From the NCBI GenBank assembly GCA_016875155.1, contig VGSD01000058.1:1-10709 (forward strand): a stretch of DNA of 10,709 nucleotides. Reading direction: 5' to 3'. The DNA is from Deltaproteobacteria bacterium (lineage in GTDB: Bacteria > Desulfobacterota > BSN033 > UBA1163). Each line of letters starts with the position of its first letter. The first letter of the stretch is position 1. Position numbers and translations under genes: made by a program. This document shows positions 1 to 6,856 of this stretch, one piece after another. The notes beneath the pieces were generated by a model, which saw nothing but the letters and a program-made list of their open reading frames with translations, searched no databases and was not told where the DNA came from.

Positions 1-1
1 A

Positions 2-748
2 ATCCTCTTCAGCCTTGGCCTCGATGAAGAGGTAGTGGGTATCTCTATCCATTGCAACTACCCTGAGAAGGTGAAGACCAGGCCAAGGGTCGGAAGTTAT
101 ATCAGCATTGACTTTGAAAGGATCGTTTCCCTCAAACCTGACCTGATTATTGCTACCGGAGCCGGAAATACAAAGGAGATGGTGGATCGTCTTGAAAGAT
201 TGGGATTCCCGACTTTTGTCATTTTTCCGAAAAGATTCGATGATGTCATTCAGAGTATTCTTAACGTTGGTCAGTTAGTATCAAAGGAAAAGGAAGCCCT
301 CTCCATGACCGAATCGATGAGCAAGCGGAAGGGGAGGATCATTGAACTGACCAGGGGTCTTTCCGGTCCGAAAGTCTTTCTCCAGATAGGAGAGTCTCCT
401 ATTGTTACAGTCGGAAAAGGAAGTTTTGCGGATGACCTGATCCGCCTGGCAGGTGGGGAAAATGTTGCAGGAAATGATCGAGAGATGTATCCTCGATTGG
501 GAATGGAGGAGATTTTAAAGAGATCGCCGGAAGTGATCCTGATCAGTTCCATGAGGCCCGGTGGGGATTATGAGAGGGCGTTGCGGGAATGGGAGCGGTG
601 GAAGACAATCCCTGCTGTAAAACAGGGTAGAATTCACCTCATCGATTCAGATCTGATTGATCGCCCCTCACCCAGAATCATCGATGGACTGGAGGAGATG
701 GCAAGGTGGATCCATCCGGAGCGGTTCAAAAAATCAATGCAAAATTAG
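2..748 (+). CDS. btuF: Periplasmic substrate-binding protein of a cobalamin/siderophore-type ABC importer (5' partial)
   Basis: This would be the extracytoplasmic receptor that delivers a corrinoid or ferric siderophore to the permease and ATPase encoded next. The reading frame is open from base 2, so the gene starts before the window. The GTG at 35 is not the real start, because the residues before it (ILFSLGLDEEVVG) match the conserved start of the mature BtuF fold. The signal peptide and probably the first few dozen residues are missing. Visible family marks are PRVGSY, the 'SLKPDLIIA' strand, 'SFADDLIRLAGGENVA' in the second lobe, 'EEILKRSPEVILIS' and the C-terminal 'RPSPRIIDGLEEMARWIHPE'. 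These fit the BtuF/FhuD class with two lobes joined by a helix. The permease gene follows after 75 bp. The family is clear; the substrate (B12, heme or siderophore) cannot be read from sequence alone, and btuF is used in the broad sense. Confidence 0.86.
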   Translation: MLFSLGLDEEVVGISIHCNYPEKVKTRPRVGSYISIDFERIVSLKPDLIIATGAGNTKEMVDRLERLGFPTFVIFPKRFDDVIQSILNVGQLVSKEKEALSMTESMSKRKGRIIELTRGLSGPKVFLQIGESPIVTVGKGSFADDLIRLAGGENVAGNDREMYPRLGMEEILKRSPEVILISSMRPGGDYERALREWERWKTIPAVKQGRIHLIDSDLIDRPSPRIIDGLEEMARWIHPERFKKSMQN

Positions 749-814
749 CATTTGAAAATTAGCATTGCAAAATAGAAATTTAAACTGCTAATTGCTAATT
801 TTTCAATTTGCAAT
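741..814. repeat. AT-rich intergenic inverted repeat with internal direct repeats
   Basis: The 75-bp gap between the binding-protein and permease genes is almost wholly an imperfect palindrome. The left half holds AAAATTAGCATT twice (741-752 and 755-766). The right half holds TGCTAAT twice (786-792 and 793-799), then TTTTTCAATTTGCAAT. The right half reverse-complemented (ATTGCAAATTGAAAAATTAGC) matches the left half apart from small indels, so the transcript could fold into a long AU-rich hairpin. The repeat overlaps the stop codon of the first gene and ends 9 bp before the permease ATG. It may be a dispersed repeat or an mRNA-processing or stability element in the operon; the window holds only this copy. 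It lacks a GC-rich stem followed by a T-run, so I do not call it a terminator. Confidence 0.7.
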
Positions 815-823
815 GAGATTTAA

Positions 824-1855
824 ATGAAGATCCTGACCCTTAAAAAAGTCCTTACTGTTTCTCTTCTTCTCTTCTTCCCTCTGGTGTTGGTCATTCTGCT
901 CTCGGTGATGGTGGGGAGTGTGAGGGTGGCTCCCAGACAATCCATCTCCATTCTTCTTCAATCGCTTCTGGGACAGACAGGAACCGGGACCGAGATGGAG
1001 CGCACAATCATTCTCTCCCTCCGGTTTCCCAGAGCTCTACTGGCAGGATTAGTCGGTGCAGGGCTTTCTGTCTCAGGAGTGATCTTCCAGGCCCTTCTGA
1101 GAAACCCTTTAGCCGATCCCTATATTCTCGGTGTCTCCAGTGGCTCAGCCGTGGGAGCAATTATCGCCATTCTTCTGGGGCTAGGAGCGCTTTCGTTCGG
1201 TCTCCCCCTTGCCTCATTTGCAGGCGCATTGATGACTATTGCCTTAGTCTTCTATTTTGGAAAACAGGAGGGGCGAATCCACCCCAACATCCTCCTTCTT
1301 GCCGGAGTGATCACAGGGTCGTTTCTCTCTGCCATCATCATGTTCTTTCTTTCCATCTCTCAGAAGGAGGAACTCCATACGATCATCTTTTGGTTGATGG
1401 GAGACTTTAGTTTTGCCAATCCCCGTTCAATCACCATCGTCCTTCCTTATATTGTCGTGGGCTTCTTGATCCTTTACTGGAAGTCACGCCATTTAAACCT
1501 GATTCTTTCAGGCGAGGAGAACGCCCTGCAGTTGGGCGTGAATGTGGAGCAACTGAAAATCGTCTCTTATCTCTGCGCTTCTCTGATTACCGCAGCCTCT
1601 GTCTCTATCTGTGGTCTGATCGGTTTCGTGGGTCTGATCATTCCCCATTCCGTCAGGCTCATCTTTGGGCCCGATCACCGGCTCCTTCTTCCGGCTTCGG
1701 CTCTGATCGGCGCCTCCTTTCTCATCGCTTCGGATACTTTTGCCAGAACGGTTCTCGCGCCAGTGGAATTGCCTGTCGGCGTGATCACGGCAGCCTTTGG
1801 AGGGCCATTCTTCATCTACCTTTTGAGAAAGAGAAAGGTGGTGAAGACGTTATGA
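824..1855 (+). CDS. btuC: FecCD/BtuC-family ABC transporter permease
   Basis: This is the inner-membrane permease of a type II importer; two copies would form the channel that receives substrate from the binding protein. The 343-residue length is normal for BtuC/FecCD/FhuB-type permeases. The protein starts with a hydrophobic helix (about residues 10-31) and has many further hydrophobic segments, consistent with ten. Family hallmarks are 'RFPRALLAGLVGAGLSVSG' (about 67-85), 'NPLADPYILGVSSG' (about 94-107), and 'GLIGFVGLIIPH' (about 264-275), the last being the region that packs against the ATPase in BtuCD. The C-terminal 'ELPVGVITAAFGGPFF' is also typical. The ATG at 824 lies just after the palindromic repeat and has only a weak purine stretch (GAG) upstream. 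The stop overlaps the ATPase start by 4 bp (ATGA), indicating translational coupling. Specificity for cobalamin rather than siderophore is inferred. Confidence 0.9.
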   Translation: MKILTLKKVLTVSLLLFFPLVLVILLSVMVGSVRVAPRQSISILLQSLLGQTGTGTEMERTIILSLRFPRALLAGLVGAGLSVSGVIFQALLRNPLADPYILGVSSGSAVGAIIAILLGLGALSFGLPLASFAGALMTIALVFYFGKQEGRIHPNILLLAGVITGSFLSAIIMFFLSISQKEELHTIIFWLMGDFSFANPRSITIVLPYIVVGFLILYWKSRHLNLILSGEENALQLGVNVEQLKIVSYLCASLITAASVSICGLIGFVGLIIPHSVRLIFGPDHRLLLPASALIGASFLIASDTFARTVLAPVELPVGVITAAFGGPFFIYLLRKRKVVKTL

Positions 1856-2658
1856 TCGATCTTCGTTCCATCTCTTTTCGTTATCGCCAGGACTGGGTCC
1901 TTCAGGACATCTCTCTCCGGATCGAAAGAGGTGAGTTTATTGGAGTGATCGGTCCCAATGGGTCCGGGAAGTCCACGCTTCTAAAAACCCTTTGCCGCCT
2001 CCTCTCCCCTCAAAAAGGAGAGGTCCTGCTCAACTCCACTCCTTTAAAGGATATGAAGCAGGGAGAGATAGCGAGAAAAATAGCAGTGGTGCCCCAAGAA
2101 GCCTATTCCTTATTTCCTTTCCGTGTGGTAGAAATGGTTCTGATGGGGAGATCACCCTATTTGGGCCATCTCATGTTCGAAGGATCAAAGGATCTGGAGA
2201 TTGCCAAGAAAGCAATGGATTGGACGGAGATTCTTCCAATCAGCGAAAGGGCGATTGATGAACTCTCAGGCGGAGAGCGAAAGAGGGTCTTCATTGCAAG
2301 GGCCTTAGCCCAGGAACCGGAAGTCATCCTTCTTGATGAACCCACGGCAAACCTGGACATTCATCACCAGGTTGACTTTCTCGATCTCATCCTGAGCCTT
2401 AACCGTGAAAAGGGACTAACGATCATCATGGCCTCACACGATCTGAACATCGCCTCTGAATATTGTGACCGACTCATTCTGCTCCAAGGAGGAAGGATCT
2501 TTAAGATAGGATCTCCCCGCGAAGTCATCACCCGGGAGAATATCGAGGAGGTCTACGGTTGCGAGGTTTGGGTGGATGAGAATCCCATCTCAAAAATGCC
2601 CAGAATCAATCTTTTAAAAAAAGGAAAGCACACCATTGAAACTCTGGAAAAAGATTGA
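1852..2658 (+). CDS. btuD: ABC transporter ATP-binding protein, BtuD/FecE type
   Basis: This is the cytoplasmic ATPase that powers the importer encoded by the two preceding genes. All motifs of a working nucleotide-binding domain are present: Walker A GPNGSGKST (about 34-42), Q-loop Gln in VVPQE (about 82), signature LSGGE (about 138-142), Walker B ILLDEP (about 159-164), D-loop NLD, and switch His in ASHDLN (about 196). The order and the spacer 'EMVLMGRSPYLG' after the Q-loop are typical of the FecE/FhuC/BtuD group. At 268 residues it carries a short C-terminal extension beyond the core, which is common in this group. The start overlaps the permease stop (ATGA), and its own last 23 bases overlap the threonine ammonia-lyase gene, so the two are probably cotranscribed. 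Confidence 0.93.
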   Translation: MIDLRSISFRYRQDWVLQDISLRIERGEFIGVIGPNGSGKSTLLKTLCRLLSPQKGEVLLNSTPLKDMKQGEIARKIAVVPQEAYSLFPFRVVEMVLMGRSPYLGHLMFEGSKDLEIAKKAMDWTEILPISERAIDELSGGERKRVFIARALAQEPEVILLDEPTANLDIHHQVDFLDLILSLNREKGLTIIMASHDLNIASEYCDRLILLQGGRIFKIGSPREVITRENIEEVYGCEVWVDENPISKMPRINLLKKGKHTIETLEKD

Positions 2659-3841
2659 GCAGGCAGAAAATCGGATCAGGAAGGTGATCCTCCGGACACC
2701 AGTGATCTACTCTGAGGCGCTCTCAAAACTAACCGGAAAGGAAGTCTTTCTCAAGCTGGAAAACCTCCAGAAGACAGGTTCTTTCAAAATCAGAGGAGCC
2801 TATTATAAGCTTTCCCGGTTAAGCGGTATGAAGAAAGGGAGAGAGGTGGTTGCCGCCTCTGCAGGAAACCATGCTCAGGGAGTTGCTTATGCCTCATCCC
2901 TCCTTGGAATTCACTCAACCATTGTGATGCCCGAAGGCGCGCCTCTTGCCAAACAGATGGCCACTCGCGCCTATGGCGGAGAGGTCATTCTCTTTGGCCA
3001 GAATACAGATGAAGCTCTTCTCCAAGCCAGAAAGATGGAAGAGACAGGAAAGATATTTATCCATCCCTTTGACGATGAAGAGGTCATCGCAGGGCAGGGA
3101 ACGATTGGCCTTGAGATTCTCGAAGAAGTTCCTGAAGTGGAAGGGATCATTGTGCCTGTGGGCGGTGGAGGATTGATCTCAGGAATTTCCACCATTGTAA
3201 AAAAGAAAAAACCAAAAGTTCAAATCATCGGGGTTCAGTCCAGCCATGCCTCGGCCGCAATTCGCTCCCTGGAGAGAAAGAGGATCGTGGAAGTAAAAGT
3301 CAAACCGACATTGGCCGATGGGATTGCCGTGGGAAGAATCGGAGAGATCACCTTTCCCATTATTCAACAGAAGGTAGATCACATCGTCACCGTCAATGAA
3401 GAAGAGATCGCCTCTGCCATTCTCATGCTGATGGAGAGGAAGCGGTTGGTCGCAGAAGGGGCTGGGGCTTCACCGCTGGCAGCGCTGTTGTCGAAGGGGA
3501 TCAAGATCAAACCCCAAAAAATCGTTCTTGTCATCAGCGGAGGCAATATCGATGTCCACCTCCTTGACCGGATCATTGAGAAGGGGCTGACCCGGACCGG
3601 AAGGATGGCTCGCTTTGAAGTACTTCTGAGAGATGTCCCTGGATCTCTCACCAAACTGACTGGCCTCGTTGCCCAACATCAGGCCAACATCCTCCACATT
3701 GTCCACGAGCGTGCGGCCATGGATATCCCCATCGGTTTTTCCAAGGTGATCCTCATCCTTGAGACCCGTGGTCCCGACCATATCCTGGAGATCAAGAAGG
3801 GACTAAAAGAAAAAGGCTACGTTTTCCAGAAACCGGGATAA
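2636..3841 (+). CDS. ilvA: Threonine ammonia-lyase, PLP-dependent, with C-terminal ACT domain (medium form)
   Basis: Converts L-threonine (or serine) to 2-oxobutyrate (or pyruvate) plus ammonia in the cytoplasm. The PLP lysine is in GSFKIRGA (K51). SAGNHAQG (75-82) binds the substrate carboxylate, the glycine loop GGGGL (176-180) binds PLP phosphate, and SGGN (301-304) contacts the pyridine nitrogen. Residues about 326-400 form a single ACT-like domain (start 'ARFEVLLRDVPGSLTKL'). The 401-residue length fits the medium, single-ACT form rather than the long biosynthetic IlvA with two regulatory domains or the short TdcB. The start is TTG at 2636: no in-frame ATG exists until well inside the catalytic domain, AAGGAA (2621-2626) lies at good spacing, and the N-terminus aligns with the family. 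It overlaps the ATPase gene by 23 bp. Whether the role is isoleucine synthesis or threonine breakdown is open. Confidence 0.93.
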   Translation: MKLWKKIEQAENRIRKVILRTPVIYSEALSKLTGKEVFLKLENLQKTGSFKIRGAYYKLSRLSGMKKGREVVAASAGNHAQGVAYASSLLGIHSTIVMPEGAPLAKQMATRAYGGEVILFGQNTDEALLQARKMEETGKIFIHPFDDEEVIAGQGTIGLEILEEVPEVEGIIVPVGGGGLISGISTIVKKKKPKVQIIGVQSSHASAAIRSLERKRIVEVKVKPTLADGIAVGRIGEITFPIIQQKVDHIVTVNEEEIASAILMLMERKRLVAEGAGASPLAALLSKGIKIKPQKIVLVISGGNIDVHLLDRIIEKGLTRTGRMARFEVLLRDVPGSLTKLTGLVAQHQANILHIVHERAAMDIPIGFSKVILILETRGPDHILEIKKGLKEKGYVFQKPG

Positions 3842-3855
3842 AGATTTTTCTGTTG

Positions 3856-3884
3856 TTTACAAATTTATCATTTGGTTGTAGGAT
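3856..3884 (+). promoter_or_regulatory. Probable sigma-70-type promoter for the NYN gene
   Basis: TTTACA (3856-3861, one mismatch to TTGACA) is followed after 17 bp by TAGGAT (3879-3884, two mismatches to TATAAT). A start near 3891 would give a short leader carrying the AAAGGAG ribosome binding site (3895-3901) in front of the ATG at 3907. The spacer holds the small inverted repeat CAAAT-TTATC-ATTTG (3860-3874), and TACAA/TTGTA copies flank it, which could be an operator. No terminator is visible between the ammonia-lyase stop and this site, so read-through from the upstream operon remains possible. Confidence 0.4.
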
Positions 3885-3906
3885 GGTTTGAAAGAAAGGA
3901 GAGAAC

Positions 3907-4845
3907 ATGGCTGAAGCAGAGCATACGCTGGCGGTTTTTATCGATTTTGAGAACCTCGCCCTCGGATTCAAGGGGAAGAAGGATAAACGATTCGATATTC
4001 AGAAAGTCCTGGAGCGGTTGGTCGAGAAAGGGAAAATCATCGTTAAGAAAGCCTATGCCGATTGGGCTGATTATGCGGAGTATAAAAAACCCCTTCACGA
4101 AGCAGCCATTGAATTGATCGAGATTCCGAAGCGTGTGATGACCGGAAAGAACTCTGCGGATATCCGCCTCTGCGTAGATGCCATCGACCTCTGTTACTCG
4201 AAGGAACATATCGACACCTTTGTCATTGTCTCCGGCGATAGCGACTTTTCCCCTCTGGTCTCGAAATTGAAAGAGAATGGCAAGCGAGCCATCGGCCTCG
4301 GGATGAAAGAATCAAGTTCCAATCTGCTGATCGGTAACTGCGATGAGTTCATATATTACGAAGATCTGGAGCGGCCCATTGGAACTCCTCCCAAGATTGA
4401 GCAGGATCTGCCTGAAAAGAAGAGAGAGGCTTTCCAACTCCTGGTTGATTCCGTGGTTGCTCTGGTCCGTGAGAATAAGGAGATTCTGTGGTCCTCTATG
4501 GTGAAGGAGACGATGAAACGAAAGAAACCCTCCTTCAACGAATCGTATCACGGATACCGGACCTTCAGTGACCTCCTAGAAGATGCTGAGAAGGAAGGGA
4601 TCATTCATTTGAGGACCGATGCCCGGAGCGGAACCTATGTGGTCGTCGGTTTTGGGAAAGAGCAAAAAAGAGGGAAACCGGAGGAACTAATAGAGAAAAA
4701 GGTTGTAAAAGAACGGAAGACACAGAGGTCCCGCTGGCGGCCAAGACAGAGAAAACCCAAACCCTCAACTCCCGCAACCCCACCAGAGGCAAATCATGCT
4801 CCTCCCGATGCTCCCAATGCTCAGGAGACAGAACCGGCTGCATAG
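3907..4845 (+). CDS. NYN-domain (LabA/DUF88-like) putative ribonuclease with OST-HTH/LOTUS domain
   Basis: Predicted RNA-binding or RNA-cleaving cytoplasmic protein of 312 residues. Residues about 8-153 form a NYN (PIN-like) nuclease fold: 'VFIDFENL' (D13, E15), NSADIRLCVDA (D85, D91) and VSGDSDFSPLV (D111, D113) give the acidic metal-binding cluster, all intact. Residues about 174-250 match an OST-HTH/LOTUS winged helix ('ILWSSMVKETMKRKKPSFNE', then 'GYRTFSDLLEDAEKEGII'), a module that binds RNA, including G-quadruplex RNA, in studied examples. From about 251 the tail is lysine/arginine-rich, then proline/alanine-rich (TPATPPEANHAPPDAP), probably disordered and nucleic-acid binding. The ATG at 3907 has a strong AAAGGAG site. 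This NYN plus OST-HTH arrangement is widespread in bacteria, but the physiological RNA targets are mostly unknown. It appears to stand alone, with a short gap after ilvA and a repeat element behind. Confidence 0.88.
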   Translation: MAEAEHTLAVFIDFENLALGFKGKKDKRFDIQKVLERLVEKGKIIVKKAYADWADYAEYKKPLHEAAIELIEIPKRVMTGKNSADIRLCVDAIDLCYSKEHIDTFVIVSGDSDFSPLVSKLKENGKRAIGLGMKESSSNLLIGNCDEFIYYEDLERPIGTPPKIEQDLPEKKREAFQLLVDSVVALVRENKEILWSSMVKETMKRKKPSFNESYHGYRTFSDLLEDAEKEGIIHLRTDARSGTYVVVGFGKEQKRGKPEELIEKKVVKERKTQRSRWRPRQRKPKPSTPATPPEANHAPPDAPNAQETEPAA

Positions 4846-4915
4846 AATAGAAAGCGATGATTATTACAAGTATAAAGATAGTCCATACATTGAAAGTATC
4901 AAAACCACAACCCAT

Positions 4916-4992
4916 AACCCCTCCTCTACCTCCCCTTATCTTAAGGGGAGGAATACCCCCCTCTTATGTTAAGAGGGGGGGAAGGGGGAGTT
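4916..4992. repeat. Compound palindromic repeat: two perfect GC-rich hairpins within related outer arms
   Basis: Two adjacent perfect hairpins are visible. The first has stem CCTCCCCTTA/TAAGGGGAGG with a TCT loop (4929-4951). The second has stem CCCCCCTCTTA/TAAGAGGGGGG with a TGT loop (4956-4980). Both share the core CTTA-TNT-TAAG, so they look like diverged copies of one unit. Outer segments AACCCCTCCTCTACC (4916-4930) and GGAAGGGGGAGTT (4980-4992) are roughly inverse complements of each other. This is REP/REPIN-like in design. Its right end supplies GGGGGAG (4984-4990), nine bases before the ATG of the next gene, so it reaches into the translation start region. The remaining 4846-4915 is AT-rich with nothing I can assign. 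Confidence 0.78.
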
Positions 4993-4999
4993 ATTTCTG

Positions 5000-6856
5000 A
5001 TGAATCGTTCCTTCTCAAGATATATCTTCCCTGCTCTCTTTTTCATCTCGTTAAGTTTCCAGCCTGAATCTTCTTTTGCCTTTCGAAATCTTGGTGTGCC
5101 CGTTAAGGAGGGAATTTCCTGGGGCAGTTATGCTGGCCCGGGAAAATCAGGGAAAATAGATACCATCTACATCGTCCTCGGCCGATATAAGGAATCGCTT
5201 TCACTATTAGCGGTTGACCCTGATACAGGAGCAATCCGCCAATTCAACGCCCCCCTTCCCGATGAGATGGGTTCCTGGGGATTTGCAATCGATCATGAGA
5301 AGCGGATCTATCTCGGAAGTTACTACAATGCGCACCTGCTCCGTTTCGATCCGAAGACGGAAAAATGGGATGACCTGGGCCAGCCTGCAGGACAGAACGA
5401 ATCCTTTATCTGCGCCCTGACCACGGCGCCTGACGGAAAAATCTGGGGCGGGACCTTTCCCTCTGCCAAACTTTTTGCTTACGACCCAAAGACTGGAGAA
5501 ACGAAGGATTTCGGCCGGATGGATGAAAAACAGTTTTACTGTTATCCGACAGCGGGTGGCGATGGATTGATCTACTGTGCGATTCGGTTTGAAAAAACAG
5601 ATATCGTTGTCTTCGACCCAGCCAAGGAGACAAAAGCCTCTCTCATCCCTCTTGAAGAGCGAAGGTCAGGCTGGCTCAGCCTGACCAGGGGAGGGGATGG
5701 AAAGGTCTATGCGAACCTTCCATCGGGAAAATGGGTTCGCATCGAAGATGCAAAGAATCTTCTTGAGATGAAGGTTTCTGAAATTCCATTTCCAAAAAGC
5801 GGCCTACCGGATGGGCGGCAGTTCCATGTCGTGGATACCCGTCTTCTGAAAATACAGAACCCGACCACAAAGGAGGAGAAGCAGATTCCTCTCCAGTATG
5901 AAGCCTCGGGCGCATTTATTTTTGTCGTGAGTTTAGGGCCGGATGGTCGAATTTATGGAAGCAGCATGTTACCTCTCAGGCTTTTCGTTTATGATCCTAA
6001 GAGTCAATCGTTCACCAATCTGGGGCAAGCTGCACAGGCAAGTGGACAGGTCTACGCGATGGGATCTTACGACGGAAGGCTCTATTTAAGCTCATATCCA
6101 GGGGCCAGGCTCTCAGTCTATGATCCAAAGAAACCGTTACAATTCGGTGCCGGAGAAGACGCCAATCCGAGAGATTTGGGGCCCCTTGGTGAAGGCCAGG
6201 ACCGGCCCAGGGCTATGATTGCAGGACCCCACGGAAAGATCTTTATAGGAAGCTATCCTGATTATGGCAATCATGGCGGTGCGATCAGCGTCTATGAACC
6301 AAAGAAAAACGAGAGGAGGAACTATCGCCATATCGTTAAGGATCAGAGCATCGCCTCATTAGCCTATATCGAAAAATTAGATCTCATTACCGCAGGCAGT
6401 TCAGTCAGGGGCGGTGGTGGAACACGGGCTATCGAAAAAGAGGCAAAACTTATTCTCTTCGATCCAAAAGAGGAGAAAAAAATCTTTGAAATGGTCCCTG
6501 TTTTAGAAGCGAAAACGATTCTTTCCCTTGCTGTTAGCCCAGAGGGAATTCTCTATGGAATAACTGATAATGAAAAAGTCTTTGTCTTTGATGTGGACAA
6601 AAGAGTGACAAGAAAGGTTATCGATCTGGGATTTAAAGAACCGAGAGAAATCTCTCTTCAAATGGGCCCGGATGGAAAACTTTATGGACTGACCAAGGAG
6701 GCAATCTTTTATATCGATCCCAAAGACGACCGATTAGGTCTTTTAGACAACCCTCCTGTCCCAATCACCTCAGGTATGACCATTTCAGGCAGAATGATTT
6801 ACTTTGGTTCGCATGCAAATCTTTATCAATTTGAGATCCCTTCCGAAAATTTTTAA
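5000..6856 (+). CDS. Secreted beta-propeller-like repeat protein of unknown function
   Basis: A 618-residue exported protein. The N-terminus has a signal peptide: basic NRSFSR, hydrophobic core IFPALFFISLSF, and a likely cleavage after SFA (residue 27). The rest is a series of blade-like repeats with the pattern 'DGKIYxGSYPxAxLxxYDPKTxxxxxLG'. Clear copies include RIYLGSYYNAHLLRFDPKTE, KIWGGTFPSAKLFAYDPKTG, RLYLSSYPGARLSVYDPKK, 'KIFIGSYPDY...ISVYEPKK', LYGITDNEKVFVFDVDKR and KLYGLTKEAIFYIDPKDD. This suggests one or two six- to eight-bladed propellers of the YncE/SMP-30/NHL type. No catalytic motif, lipobox, membrane anchor or dockerin is evident. GGGGGAG at 4984-4990 is the ribosome binding site. 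The stop overlaps that of the convergent hydrolase gene, and neighbours give no functional clue. It may bind ligand or protein at the cell surface or in the periplasm; the function is not known. Confidence 0.8.
   Translation: MNRSFSRYIFPALFFISLSFQPESSFAFRNLGVPVKEGISWGSYAGPGKSGKIDTIYIVLGRYKESLSLLAVDPDTGAIRQFNAPLPDEMGSWGFAIDHEKRIYLGSYYNAHLLRFDPKTEKWDDLGQPAGQNESFICALTTAPDGKIWGGTFPSAKLFAYDPKTGETKDFGRMDEKQFYCYPTAGGDGLIYCAIRFEKTDIVVFDPAKETKASLIPLEERRSGWLSLTRGGDGKVYANLPSGKWVRIEDAKNLLEMKVSEIPFPKSGLPDGRQFHVVDTRLLKIQNPTTKEEKQIPLQYEASGAFIFVVSLGPDGRIYGSSMLPLRLFVYDPKSQSFTNLGQAAQASGQVYAMGSYDGRLYLSSYPGARLSVYDPKKPLQFGAGEDANPRDLGPLGEGQDRPRAMIAGPHGKIFIGSYPDYGNHGGAISVYEPKKNERRNYRHIVKDQSIASLAYIEKLDLITAGSSVRGGGGTRAIEKEAKLILFDPKEEKKIFEMVPVLEAKTILSLAVSPEGILYGITDNEKVFVFDVDKRVTRKVIDLGFKEPREISLQMGPDGKLYGLTKEAIFYIDPKDDRLGLLDNPPVPITSGMTISGRMIYFGSHANLYQFEIPSENF

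Noticed and set aside
35..37. GTG as the start of the binding-protein gene
   Set aside because: The frame is open back to base 2 and the residues encoded upstream match the family, so the gene simply starts before the window.
749..823. Cobalamin riboswitch between the binding-protein and permease genes
   Set aside because: The 75-bp gap is far too short and is explained by an AT-rich inverted repeat; any B12 riboswitch would lie upstream of the window.
3868..4209. Minus-strand open frame across the start of the NYN gene
   Set aside because: It is antisense to a well-supported gene, has no recognisable motif, and is best explained as a shadow frame.
4601..4915. Minus-strand open frame opposite the NYN tail
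   Set aside because: Low-complexity complement of the Pro/Ala and Lys/Arg-rich tail; no family features or ribosome binding site.
4929..4980. The two GC-rich hairpins as rho-independent terminators
   Set aside because: Neither stem is followed by a T-run on either strand, and they sit directly against the start of the next gene.
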